Assembly: GCF_000835495.1 (NCBI RefSeq) | Contig: NW_015622545.1 | Location: 4,294,042 to 4,358,041, forward strand | Length of the DNA stretch: 64,000 bases | Source: Cladophialophora immunda | Taxonomy: Eukaryota > Ascomycota > Eurotiomycetes > Chaetothyriales > Herpotrichiellaceae | Direction of reading: 5' to 3' | Part shown: one piece after another, positions 33,367-43,927 of the stretch | Numbering within the stretch: the stretch's first letter is position 1 | Layout of the letters: each line of letters opens with the position of its first letter | Made by a program: the position numbers and the translations under genes | The notes under the pieces: generated by a model | Told to the model about the DNA's origin: nothing | Seen by the model: the letters and a program-made list of their open reading frames with translations, nothing else | Databases searched by the model: none

Positions 33367-34903
33367 TCAGAGGTCAAGCAGGTCTGCAGTGCCTACACAT
33401 TCCAGAACCCCGGATCCCAGAATCCTCCCCATCAATGCCAACTGGCTCCCAAACCACTGCTTCCGCTCTATATCCAAGCTTCCAATACATGAAGCGATGC
33501 TGAGAGGCCAGGCAGTCAGACTTGCTACGTACGGGTTGATCTCGGCATCTGTGTTGAGTGTGACGATCGATTCATGTTCACCCTCACCGGTGACCTTGAA
33601 TCTTTCAAGAACAAATGGTATACTTGAGGCTAGGTCATCGGCCGTGGCCATCATGCGTAACTGACACTCCTCTACTTGCTGACTGCAGACAGACTCGGCT
33701 GACCATGGCTGGGTGAGCTTGAGGATCTTCAACCATGCTCGATTGAGCAGCAACCTCGTAGCAGAGTAGTTCAGCCACAGGGTAGCATAGGCGATACTAG
33801 AATAACTGTAGACCTCTGGCGAGAAGAAGTGTCGAGTAGGTAGAGACGATACCGGATGTATGAGATGCCGGCGAGGGTACCAGGAACTTGGTATCTGAAG
33901 TGCCCAGTCTTGCAATGCATTGTCCAGGCTCTCTGCTTCACTGCGCAGTTTCTGGGCTGTCTGGAGTAGCTCCGGACTGAGTGCGTCTAGCTGGAAGCTA
34001 TCCTGTTGAAGGGTCATGAGCCGGTGGCGAAGATTTGCAATCTGCACCAAGATGCGGTCGTATTCAAGGTCTCGCCCATGCTCGCCAAAAAGGCAGCCGT
34101 CTTCGAGCCATTCTGGCACTGCAAGGTACCGTAGAAGAGCTGATCGAATTAAGCCCTGCCGAGAATATTTGACAGTAGAAGTTGCCAGCTGCTTCTCTCT
34201 CGGACGGCGGTGTCTCCAGACTTTCAAAATCGCAGTTGCACCGTCATGATGCAAGTAGCTGTTGAACATGGTATTCGACAGGAATCCTCCCTCACCGCAG
34301 GTCGAGTCTTCATAGCGACTCATCAGGAAGACGGCCAGCAAGGCGGCATTGATATTTGTTTCGACCAGCGTGGACATCGTCTGTTGCGCGTGACGGAGCA
34401 ACTCACCATACTGCGAGCAGGCTTCCACTGCGGCTGCTGGATGTCGCTGTGTCCGCGAAAAGACAACGAGAGCCATAGTCGACACAGCCAAATCAACGAT
34501 GGGAATCGTTGTTCCCGAGACCCATTCAACAATGCTGTCTGAAACGCTTCCTGAGAGGCGCTGCACATTGGCTGGCATTCGCAGGTAGTAGTTCAGATAG
34601 TAGATGACCGCACGGGTTCGCAGGTCCTGGTGAAGGGTTGGCGTCAGGTTGGAGCGAGGGCCTCTCGGTCGCTTTTCTTGTCCGCTGGCATAGCGGTTTT
34701 CGATGTGGATCAGAAAGTCGACTTTTGGGGGAGTAGCTCTGATGCATATCCGGCGAGACTTGGTGCATCTCTGACACGTTGGCCGTGCCTCGTCGCACTG
34801 AAGGAAGGGCAGGTGTCAGCTGCAGTACAAATACTGCGAGAGGGTGTCTTGCCTTGATATGTCGTATTCTGCAGGTGCGACAACCAGCACTGTGATACGA
34901 CAT
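33367..34903 (-). CDS. Zn2Cys6 transcription factor (TF3) with a GC-AG intron
   Basis: Exon 1 is 34903-34853 and exon 2 is 34797-33367, giving 493 aa. The 55-bp intron begins GCAAGA and ends TTCAG. This non-canonical GC donor is needed to restore the cluster C8, C11, C18, C25, C28, C35 (CRTC, then HIK joined to CDEARPTCQRC). The intron sits before the third Cys, as in TF1. The C-terminal part is the helical region of fungal regulators with no DNA-binding role. Its stop lies 236 bp upstream of the Ayg1-like ATG on the same strand, so it may control that gene (inference). A repeat element (MITE copy A) ends 258 bp upstream of its ATG. Confidence 0.85.
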
Positions 34904-35522
34904 AGCGTTAGACTGAGGAGAGGTTGAGCCAGTCTAGGCGTAATGGAAGAGATCCGACCGACGGCGCTGCCACGATTGAGGGTTCGGGAGCAAAGGAGAC
35001 GACCTGGGTGCTTAGGTACCTATAGATTTGGTGCGGGACTCGACTTGAGCGATTCTTTTGCAGGTATAGACAGAGACTACAAGGATGCTCTGTCCTGCAT
35101 ATGCATGTATATGTAGGTTACACTTAACTCCATCAACCATCAGACCTCTAGAGAAAAAATAGCACAGTCTGACAGAAAATAGACACAATCTCAGAATCTA
35201 ATTATTCACTCAATAGTGACGAGGTGACCGCCAGATCAAATGTAGCTATACTAATAATGATAAGGATACCGCTATACTTAAAGATAGAATAAATGCATTT
35301 TTAACGATAGTTACATTCAAGTCAATAGTGAACCACTTCTCTGTGCTATTTCTCGTCAGACTGTGCCACTTGTTTTTGACATCGGCTAGCTATCTCCGTC
35401 AATAAATAAGGGAGCGAATCGTCCATCCTCGTGCTGTCGCTACTGAGCTTAAGTCCGTCGACTAGACTTCCGCAGGAATTCTCCGTCCAGAACCCATCCA
35501 CCTAACGGGAAAGGAGGTTCTA
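34904..35522. other. intergenic region with repeat element copy A
   Basis: It contains the promoter of TF3, the AT-rich repeat element at 35146-35398 and the 3' flank of the IDO gene. Confidence 0.6.
35146..35398 (+). mobile_element. MITE-like element, copy A (AT-shifted)
   Basis: The inverted ends are 13 bp with one mismatch: AGCACAGTCTGAC at 35161-35173 and GTCAGACTGTGCC at 35355-35367 (inner length 207 bp). Homology to copy B extends a little beyond both ends. Compared with copy B, most differences are C-to-T or G-to-A, which is what repeat-induced point mutation would leave. No open frame is seen. Target-site duplication is not resolved. Confidence 0.65.
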
Positions 35523-36716
35523 TCAATGTTGAGGCACAACGACCGTCTCGTCCCTATTTTGTTTCAAGAATGGGATCGGTAGCGACCCTCCTGTGCCTCT
35601 TTGCGGGGTGGCGGCACTGTCCTTCGCCTCGACTGCTGCAGGTTGGACAATAAACCTCGACACGATGATGACATGCTTCGTTCTCCATTTCTGGAACGCA
35701 TCGATGACACTCTGAAAGGCACACCGTAAGTTTTTGTCTTCCGGGCGTCGCTCGATAATATCCCGTAACGAAGGCAATCGTTCGACTGCTTCGAGAAAGT
35801 CCCTGTGCTTCTTTGGCATATACGCCCTCATCTCAAGCAGCATTTTGGATTCGTGTCGAACGCCAAACATGTGATCGAGAAGCTGAAAGAGAGAGCTCTG
35901 TCCTGCACTGCCCCCGGCGCACTTGACGACGACTCGAGATCCGTCGCTTCGTTCAAGGGCAACGCCATTTGATAGACCTCTTTCTTCTGCGCCCGCGCTA
36001 CCTCCGAGCATTGGGCGTATCTCTTGAAAGAAGAACATTGGCTCACAATTCTGGTGTAAGACAGACAGGGTTTCCCCCATGGCCGTCAGCGTTGTGGCAC
36101 AGATATTCAAGATCGACGCCAAATCTCCTAATTCGCCATTTTGATCTGCGCCTATTGTATCGAGCATCAACTTGATGAGCTTGGCACCCTGGACCTCGAC
36201 CATGACTGGCACGAGATTAAACGCATCTTCGTCCCTTGTGCGTGTAAAAGAAGCAAACGACTTGATGTCCTGAAAGTTGGCCAGAGCCTGCGACGGGTGC
36301 AACTGTGTATCTTGGTCTCTTTGAGCCCAGTTCCAGAGACAGAGTCCAGCATAGCTAAGGACGGGTCTCATCCCGAGATAATTACAGACATCGAGAAAGG
36401 GCTCGGCGAGGCTTGCGGGGATGACGGTCGAGGGTCTGCTTTTCTCCTGCCACAGGTAGGCTTGGGTCAAAAACCCAAGGACAACATATGCACGTTGCCA
36501 GTGCGCAGGGGTCGTGAGGTGGTCAGTGGCGAGGATCTCGAGACTGTCAACCTGCGCTTGGAGGGTCTTAGCCTGAAGCAGATGTGGCAGATCCGAGGCG
36601 AGTTTGCACCAGGGTGTATAGCGTTCTGGTAGCTCCGTTAACTTTGCAGACACGAAACCTAGAACGAGATCAACATCGTGATCTCGTGGATCTGGCAGCA
36701 ACAGCAAGGAGCGCAT
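35523..36716 (-). CDS. indoleamine 2,3-dioxygenase
   Basis: A single exon of 397 aa. Family features are FVSAKLTELPERYTPW near the N-terminus, FFFQEIRPMLGG (about residues 222-233), ESKMLLEMRAYMPKKHRDFLEAVE (about 287-310), the proximal haem ligand H348 in KHVIIVSRF, and the GTGG loop near residue 375. The enzyme opens the indole ring of tryptophan to N-formylkynurenine, the first step to kynurenine and NAD. The ATG at 36716 is the first in frame after an upstream stop. Many fungi have several IDO copies, and I cannot tell the paralogue class. It lies on the same strand as TF3 and Ayg1-like, upstream of them. Confidence 0.9.
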   Translation of the reverse strand: MRSLLLLPDPRDHDVDLVLGFVSAKLTELPERYTPWCKLASDLPHLLQAKTLQAQVDSLEILATDHLTTPAHWQRAYVVLGFLTQAYLWQEKSRPSTVIPASLAEPFLDVCNYLGMRPVLSYAGLCLWNWAQRDQDTQLHPSQALANFQDIKSFASFTRTRDEDAFNLVPVMVEVQGAKLIKLMLDTIGADQNGELGDLASILNICATTLTAMGETLSVLHQNCEPMFFFQEIRPMLGGSAGAEERGLSNGVALERSDGSRVVVKCAGGSAGQSSLFQLLDHMFGVRHESKMLLEMRAYMPKKHRDFLEAVERLPSLRDIIERRPEDKNLRCAFQSVIDAFQKWRTKHVIIVSRFIVQPAAVEAKDSAATPQRGTGGSLPIPFLKQNRDETVVVPQH

Positions 36717-37472
36717 GGTTTCGTGATTCGGGAGGATTGTACATAGTCATGGAAGTTCAAACCTTGGGGCACAGCTTTATGGGCTTGAGGTTCTTTCGTC
36801 GCAGTAATGGTTGACCACTCGTATCTGGGTCGTATCGCTAAATTGCTACGCCCTTGCCGTGACAATCCAAAAGTCTGGCATCTTTTGATTGGTCAAGACT
36901 CGAGGCCTGCCTCTACCTTTGAGCGTCTTCAAAAGACGATGGCCCTCTCTGGGGGGTCAATTCGACTTCCAGCGCCATGAGAGAAGAGCAATAGTCTCGA
37001 CAGTGAGGGGACTTGAGGTGGGAGCAACGGAGGTCATCGATTTAGAAGAGGGGTTCTCCTGATGACCAGAGCATTGTCTGTCCCCCAGAAGCTCGAGTGT
37101 CGCTATATGCAAGAGCAGCACAGGGATGTCTTGGCCTAAGCCGCTGCGAGATTGGACCAAGGCGACTTGCAGCATAGAGGTAGTTTGAGACGTGTACAAA
37201 GCCCACAAGGGAGTGACGTTGGGCATATTGAAAGAGAATCTCTCTGGCGGGCCACTACTGCAGGAGGCGAAGTGCAGGCCCGCCAAGACCTGGCGTCACG
37301 TGTTAGCGTGATCCTTTAGGACAGTCGCGGGCACTGGCTTTAGACCATGCACCTCCATGTCTCCTTCACAACTAACTAACCTCTCAACTTCAGTACGTCG
37401 TACTCATAGTGATGATCAGTTCTTGTTGATCGAATTCTACCCTCCGCCGGCTGCGCTGACATCTACGACAAA
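36717..37472. other. divergent promoter region, IDO and Ies1-like genes
   Basis: 756 bp. A 109-codon minus-strand open stretch (36957-37286) has no recognisable content and is not called. Confidence 0.45.
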
Positions 37473-39923
37473 ATGACTTCGCGCGAGCCGTCTGCGGCAC
37501 CTTCAGAGGGCGACACCATCGACGATCAGATGGAAGACACGAAGCCTGACCTTGCCGAACTTGATCAAGAGCAAGTCGAAACCGTCGAAGAACCACCTGC
37601 TGGCCCTACCCCTACGAGTGGCCGTCGAGCACCTCGACAAAAAGCTGGATCTACAAGAAAAGCAAGAGCCCGAAAAGGTGCAATTTGGATACACGAACAA
37701 CCCCTCGAAGGTACCGAAGACGAGGGCAGCGTCGTCTCGGCACCTCTTTCACGAACCAAAAAGTCAGAGGCCACTCCCGAGTCGGAACCCAGAACAATCG
37801 GAACCGCCGTGGGCACGAGAAGACAGGCTAATGGCACTGTTGGCTCGGTTTACTCGGGGAGCAAGGTTAGACACATCAAGAAGCCCGACGGCACACCTCT
37901 CTGGCGCAAGGAAATCCAATATGAATTCCTGCGCATTGTGATTGAAGACACGAAGCCGGTTTTCACGCGAATCAGCGACGGCAAACATGATTGTCTGTTC
38001 TCCGACATATATGTGGACTGCATGGCGCGAAGTTCCAAGACAAGCAAAATTCTCAAGGACAGGCTGCAGGTTGATCGACAGGCAGCCCACAATATGGCAA
38101 TGATATGTCTTCTTGTCAACGTGGGTCGCATGAACACGACATTGAACTTTTTCCCAGAGATGAGGGCGCAGCTGAGAACCTACCATTCCATCCCTTCTCT
38201 GCAAGCGTACAAAAGTCAAAGGGACTACAAGTCACTACAAGATGCTCCCAGGTTGAAAAGTATCCTCAAGGGCGCCAGTGAGGACACCGATGAACCTCGT
38301 ACGCTAGCTGCAATCAAGGCCAAACCAGTTCCAAGGACGAATCCGGTCAATCTGATATTCGTGCTCTCTCAGTTTGCGCCCAAGATTAGTGAAATGCACT
38401 TTACTGACAAAGTTGATTTCTTTGATCTTGCCATGCGATCAACCATCTCATCCGGAACCAGGGCCAGAGCATTTTTGTGGCTCATGTGGTGGTATCTCGA
38501 GTCAAACTTTACGAAGGAAGACGCACTGCGGAATCCGTACGGTCCTGGGGAGTATAAAGACGACGAAGATCCCGACGATCCCGACACAGTACCACAGCTG
38601 GTACCGCAACTGACCACCATTACGGAAGCAGAAGGTGATGCTGAGAATGTCGACCCACCCGAGGAGATTGCCTTTGCAGAAAAAATGACACAGGAACGCC
38701 GGAGGATCATGTTGGAGAACGCGAATGAACCACCATTGGTTATGGCCGACCCAGGGAATCCAGACCACAAAGCCCTGAAACGTCTTAAGAAAAGCGCTGC
38801 ATATGGAGACGAGGACTCCCTTATCTCTGACGCGGATTCGCGGGCAAGCCCCGGGGTAGGGCGATCCCCAGCGCCAGAGTCACTTGGTCAACACGGACAC
38901 GTTATGGCCAGCGCTCTTGGGGGTCAAGCAGACAGCTTGGATGACGATTGGGAAGCAGTCGACCCACACCCTGGGCGCGGACGGTACAAGCGTGTCAGGG
39001 GGAAGAACACACCGACACGAAGCAGAGGAGGAGCTAGACAGAGTGACGGCCCAAGGAGCTTGCTCAAGTCAGGTCGCAATGCTAGTACTCCAGACACTCT
39101 GGATCGGTACCGAGGGACACCTCAACCCCTCCACCCTGGTACTGGTAGCCATCCAGTCATAGGTCAGTCCCGCACACACCGAAGCAAGAACGAGACTGAC
39201 GTGATAGGGGGCCGACCTGAGCTGGGAGCTGGTGGCACTGGCACCAAGGCCAGGGCCAGGACCGGGTATCAGCGCGAATTAGAGGAGCATAGACAGCGTC
39301 GGGTCGAATGGGCCCTCCGGAGACGTCGTAGACAGGCCCTTCAAGAAGCACGGCAGTTGAGGGAGGGGTGCAGATGGCTGCTCCAGGCGGCTAGACGGGT
39401 CAGCGAGCTCCCTCCAACGTATGACAGCGAGGAGGAAGAAGAGACAGGAGGCACTGGCTTCGCCGGTGTGCTTGGCCGCAGATGGCATGGCGACGAACCC
39501 GAACCCGGACAAGTCCCTGTTGGCTACGAACCCGACGATCACGGTGAGGAAGTGGACACATGGTCCAAGGTCCTGAGGAAGACAGGGAGGCGCCTGGAAG
39601 TCTGGGGTGGAGACCGTGATCTGGCGGTATACCATGCCCGACTCCAACGCCACCAGGCCGCCGAAGATAATCTCACTGCAGCCCCCTCTCGACCACTCAC
39701 AAATGGGACACGCAAGAAGCGACGCACGCGTGAGTCTCCGGCAAAGAAGCCCCGTCCTGAAGTGGGAAGGTCTGCGCCGCCTACCCGAACTGGAGGGAGA
39801 GATCTCAACGACGAAATCACCCAAGATCTGCTTGCTGAGCGCAGCGACGATGATATGGACGATGATGATTCCCATGCCGATGGAGACGGCGAGGGCGAAG
39901 AGAGTGATATGGATATGGATTGA
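37473..39923 (+). CDS. probable INO80 chromatin-remodelling subunit (Ies1-like)
   Basis: One open frame of 816 aa. The conserved block, about residues 128-350, contains VRHIKKPDGTPLWRKEIQYEFLR, FSDIYVDCMARSSKTSK and RAFLWLMWWYLESNF, which match the fungal Ies1 type of INO80 subunit. The N-terminus is acidic and basic by turns, and the C-terminal half is disordered with an RRRRR stretch, an acidic run and a KKRRTR nuclear-signal-like patch. A 45-bp stretch at about 39164-39208 starts with GTCAGT and ends GATAG, so it could be a frame-keeping intron. INO80 slides and edits nucleosomes; Ies1 is an accessory, fungal-restricted subunit. The long C-terminal tail is unusual relative to the yeast protein. 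Confidence 0.72.
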   Translation: MTSREPSAAPSEGDTIDDQMEDTKPDLAELDQEQVETVEEPPAGPTPTSGRRAPRQKAGSTRKARARKGAIWIHEQPLEGTEDEGSVVSAPLSRTKKSEATPESEPRTIGTAVGTRRQANGTVGSVYSGSKVRHIKKPDGTPLWRKEIQYEFLRIVIEDTKPVFTRISDGKHDCLFSDIYVDCMARSSKTSKILKDRLQVDRQAAHNMAMICLLVNVGRMNTTLNFFPEMRAQLRTYHSIPSLQAYKSQRDYKSLQDAPRLKSILKGASEDTDEPRTLAAIKAKPVPRTNPVNLIFVLSQFAPKISEMHFTDKVDFFDLAMRSTISSGTRARAFLWLMWWYLESNFTKEDALRNPYGPGEYKDDEDPDDPDTVPQLVPQLTTITEAEGDAENVDPPEEIAFAEKMTQERRRIMLENANEPPLVMADPGNPDHKALKRLKKSAAYGDEDSLISDADSRASPGVGRSPAPESLGQHGHVMASALGGQADSLDDDWEAVDPHPGRGRYKRVRGKNTPTRSRGGARQSDGPRSLLKSGRNASTPDTLDRYRGTPQPLHPGTGSHPVIGQSRTHRSKNETDVIGGRPELGAGGTGTKARARTGYQRELEEHRQRRVEWALRRRRRQALQEARQLREGCRWLLQAARRVSELPPTYDSEEEEETGGTGFAGVLGRRWHGDEPEPGQVPVGYEPDDHGEEVDTWSKVLRKTGRRLEVWGGDRDLAVYHARLQRHQAAEDNLTAAPSRPLTNGTRKKRRTRESPAKKPRPEVGRSAPPTRTGGRDLNDEITQDLLAERSDDDMDDDDSHADGDGEGEESDMDMD

Positions 39924-40593
39924 GTAGCCTTCTCTGGCGGCCCTTCCTCCGCAGACTCTTTGCGGCTTTCGCGGGAGAGTCACATAAAGCGTGGGTGTGT
40001 CTGGCCGCCAACTTCGTCTCGGGACTTTTGGCTGGCGCCTGTATATTACTACGATGCGGCTGAATGCGACATCTTTCGGATGACAATATGATGTTGCACA
40101 AAGCTCTTTGAACCGCAATGAGAAGCTGTAGTGACCGTGCCTCAGAGATCTTTGCTCGACCTCGCGCAGCTCGGCCGTAGACGAAGGGATCAGTTCATCT
40201 GGGGGCTGAATTTAGTTTCTCTTCGCGCTCTGCTTGAGAGGCTCAGCGTGGCAAAAAACTCGTTGTTCGGGACGTTCAAGATCCGGGATGAACAGGCAAC
40301 AATGATATCCATTGACCTCGATCGTCTCCCATAGTATCGAAGACAGTATCGCGAGAGATTCCTGGCCCCTTCGACGATGGCAAACTTCATTTCTTCTTGG
40401 AGCTGTGATTATGAATCCGATGAAGTACAATAGGATTTGTGCTTGGTTGGCTCCAAGCTCAAGGAGGCTGTGCCCAGCCCGAGTCGCCATTACTAATTCG
40501 ACTTCGACGCTTCCAAGAGCGTAACTTTTGCCATCTATCATACAATCGAGGAAACCCCTTCGCATCTTGGGAGGCTATGTCCCTTACTGCTGA

Positions 40594-41818
40594 CTACAAT
40601 ATTGTTCTGGCCTTGTTCGAGAGAATCACCTCTCCTAAGCGTGCGCGGGCCGCTTGATGCGAAATGTGTGCCCAGTCTCGATCAACCAAGGACTGCGGGA
40701 AACAACCACCAAAAGTGCCAGACTCGCAAGGATAACTTGGGAATGGAATCTCGAAATGCGACCCTACGGCTAAGAGCACTGAATGGGGATGGCGAATTGT
40801 TGGTTGTCCGTTACGCATCGTCCAATGCGAAGCCACAGTCTCAGTGAGGGCAGTCACTGACATGGTCTCGCTGCCCACCACCACCATCATGCTTGCATTC
40901 AGGTTTGTGTGTTTTTGATCTGTGGACACCAAGGTTCCACGGGTTATGATGCACACCATAGAGTTTGCATCCAGTCGAACATCATACCAGTGCCAATCAC
41001 TGTCGGTCACCTCTTTACTCTTCTCGCCAGAGGCTTCGACCCCAAGGAGAGTCGACCCTTAAGAGCGACACCAGGCTTGCCACCTCCTGACGTCTCTAAT
41101 GATGCCTAATGGCTGGAACCAATAGGCAATGTGATGGGGCTTATGGCCCCAGACCGGGTTGGCTATTAATCAAATACGAGTGCGAACATAACCTGCAGTC
41201 CGGCTCCGTGGAGATGAGGCGTGCTTGGATCCTAGCCTGCAGACGGCAATGCCCACGCTGCTGTGGCTCAGAGGCAGCTGCACACTGGTTTTGCATCGTC
41301 CTAGGAGGTTTGAACCCGTCTTCACAAGACTTGCGAGTCATGATGGCTCCAGCCAGTTCAGGGGCTAGGCTTTGGACGTGCTGCTATTGCGAATGTCTCT
41401 CACCGATGATCATTCAGCAAATTCAGCCTCTAATCCAAACAAAGGTAACAGACTCTCCATACTCCAAGACAGTTGCTTCCCGTGGGTGCCTCGAGCATAT
41501 GCGACTGGCTCCTTCCATGCCTAAAACTGGGCAGTGGTTGCGTACATCATCCTCACTAGCAACGAGTCGTGGCAGAAGTAGGGCATCTGGTGCTTGGGAA
41601 CTCAATTAACATAGGCCGAAAACGACATTTGACCACGCAATGATCCCTGGCGTTATCTCCTCAATCCAGCCAATGTCTCTTCTCATCTCACACACCAATT
41701 CATTGCCTCTGAACACAAAACTACGACCTGTTCGAGGCGAGCCTCCTTTGGGCAGGTGGATTTCGACCCCGTGCACGAAAACTACTGGGTCTCCTGTAAG
41801 TTGAACAGGCAGCTGCAT
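40594..41818 (-). pseudogene. possible relic or unresolved coding segments
   Basis: The segment 41818-41606 starts with ATG and encodes 70 aa (VVFVHGVEIHLPKGG). The segment 41070-40594 is open for about 158 codons (for example DSDWHWYDVRLDANSM). Both have a protein-like composition on the same strand, but stops separate them and no good intron joins them. They could be decayed exons or chance frames. Confidence 0.2.
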
Positions 41819-43418
41819 CGTGAATATACTCCAACCCTGTCGAATGGTACTCTAGGATACAGACCCCAGCACTGCCGGCGTTCTATGAATTGGAGCTTTG
41901 GGAGATACTGACTTGGTCCTCCCTTTCTACAACAGCCCCTGTTCGGCAATCTGCAGAATTAGAACTAGGGGGATACTGAAAATGCTTTTTCATGAACCAG
42001 CCAACTCACAACCGTCAAGTCCTGCATACCTGGTCTCTTTATTCGTGTGGGGGGAGAACAGAGAGCAGCTTGGATGCGTCTTGTCGACAAATTAGGTCGG
42101 ATCCAGGCTACACACTATCGGCATCATCATGGCTACTCTCTTAGCCATTTCTCTCCTACTACCCGCAAACAAAACAAAATACCTTTATACGTCGTCCTCA
42201 CCACCGTACCCACGTGACCTTGATTTTGTCCTGTATACAAAGGGAGTTGTATTTAAGACGGTGCTCTGCTGACTTATCCTAAGCGACTGGCTGACTCATT
42301 TGGGGGAACGTTCTCTCATGCAGCCACGAAAATGATGCCGTCTGGGCATTCATGCTAGGCTCTTACAGGGACGGCAATACGCACGAGTAGTAATGAGCAG
42401 ATTTTCCGAGAGAAAGTCATGATATCATCCAACGCACGTGCCCTACTCGGTTCTCAATCAGAGAGTGTTGCCCCTGCAAGTTGCGATTACCATTTGAAGA
42501 CCTGAAGATCCAACCATCTCCTTCTCCTAATTCTCCTGAGGACGTTTCTGGCCATTGCCTATCCAGCTATCATTCTGGTTCGCGATCAGAAGCAGAAAAT
42601 CCCTGTTCTGAAAGAGACAGGGACTTCTTGTCATGCCAGGCACACTTGCATATTTTAGTCGCCCGCAAGTGGCGCTTCTTCTCGTTTGAAGAAGGGACGA
42701 TTCCCCTCACCTGCTCGAGAGAAACAGTGACCCTGGGCGCTGCATCTCATCGATACTAGGTGAAAAACTGCTGCACCGTGCTCCTGGGCTTGACCGCCAC
42801 CTTTGATTCGATGTGCTGTGATAGGGCCGAGGACCCACAATTTCCACGCTAAACTATACGTGTGCCAATAAGACGCCTCACGGCGGACCCCTCGGTACCC
42901 ACGTTAAGCGACGTACTGTCAGGTCCTCCGTACTTACCTATCAACCAGGGACCACGGAGCCTGTAATCAACACCAGAGCCAGACAAGCCCCAGAAGGATC
43001 CTCTGTATTGCACATCCCTGCCTCCACCAACTCCCCGGGTCATCACCGGCCTGTGCTAAAGTTCGAGGAACGGGAAAACAATTCTGGGACAGGACGCCTG
43101 ATCCAATAGGTGGCCTATTTCGCCGTTTGACTCGTCGCCCTTGCCCAATCCATATGCTGCTGAGAGACCCCAAATCACTTTAGATAAGCTCTTCGTCTCA
43201 GCCCTGGAGTTTGGTGGCCATCGAGCAGAGGGCAAAAGCCCAAATGTTTATATGGCGGACTGGCCATCCACGTGGCTCCACTCCACCCAATCTCGACCCT
43301 TTTCCTCGAAGGGTCCCAAGGCGCGAATTGCTCTGAGTGGGTAGCTCCGACGAGAGAAGCATACCTTTTGCCTTGGAGAGGGGGAAAGAGTGTTTGTAGG
43401 AGCTATAAGCCTAGGCTT

Positions 43419-43446
43419 CATGCCTCATGCCTCATGCCTCATGCCT
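43419..43446 (+). repeat. (CATGCCT)4 tandem repeat
   Basis: Four perfect 7-bp units lie in the upstream region of the bZIP gene. Confidence 0.85.
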
Positions 43447-43927
43447 GCCTGCTGCAGGTCTTAACTAATCAGGTTGTCACTGGATGCAGGGTCGCATTTC
43501 TGCGAGCCCCCCGGGAAAAGGCACGTTCTTGAAACCCATCCTATCCCATTTCCTCTTCGAGATACCCTGTTTGTGTGATCCGTCTTTCCACCGAGACGCT
43601 TGCCGTCTAAGCGTAAGAGGCTGAGGCAAAAGGGCCGAGAACCAAGCTACACGAGATTGTCATCATCCTTTTTCGTTCTTCTTCGACTGACCTGTTGTCC
43701 TTTGTCTTCTGAAGTCCTGCAGCGGAGCTTCTCGAAGCGACCACCTCTTCTTGCACTACGCAAGGTTGCTTGGGTGAATTCTCTACAGAAATCTGTGCTT
43801 GCGCGTACGCTTCACGCATCGCTGACCGCATCGTACTACACCTTGGTGGTTGAGTATGCATTCTGAGTCCTTCCTCCCCTCTTTGCACTGCTAACGGCGC
43901 CCAGCTCGCATCGGCTTGTCGACGACC

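Larger units (their letters stand above)
39924..43927. other. long gene-poor region upstream of the bZIP gene
   Basis: About 4 kb with no recognisable gene. Two minus-strand stretches (40594-41070 and 41606-41818) read like protein but match no family I know and cannot be spliced into a gene with confidence. A 7-bp tandem repeat lies at 43419-43446. The region may carry a long promoter or leader for the bZIP gene. Confidence 0.45.

Noticed and set aside
36957..37286. 109-codon minus-strand open frame between IDO and Ies1-like genes
   Set aside because: No recognisable content, and it sits in a divergent promoter region.
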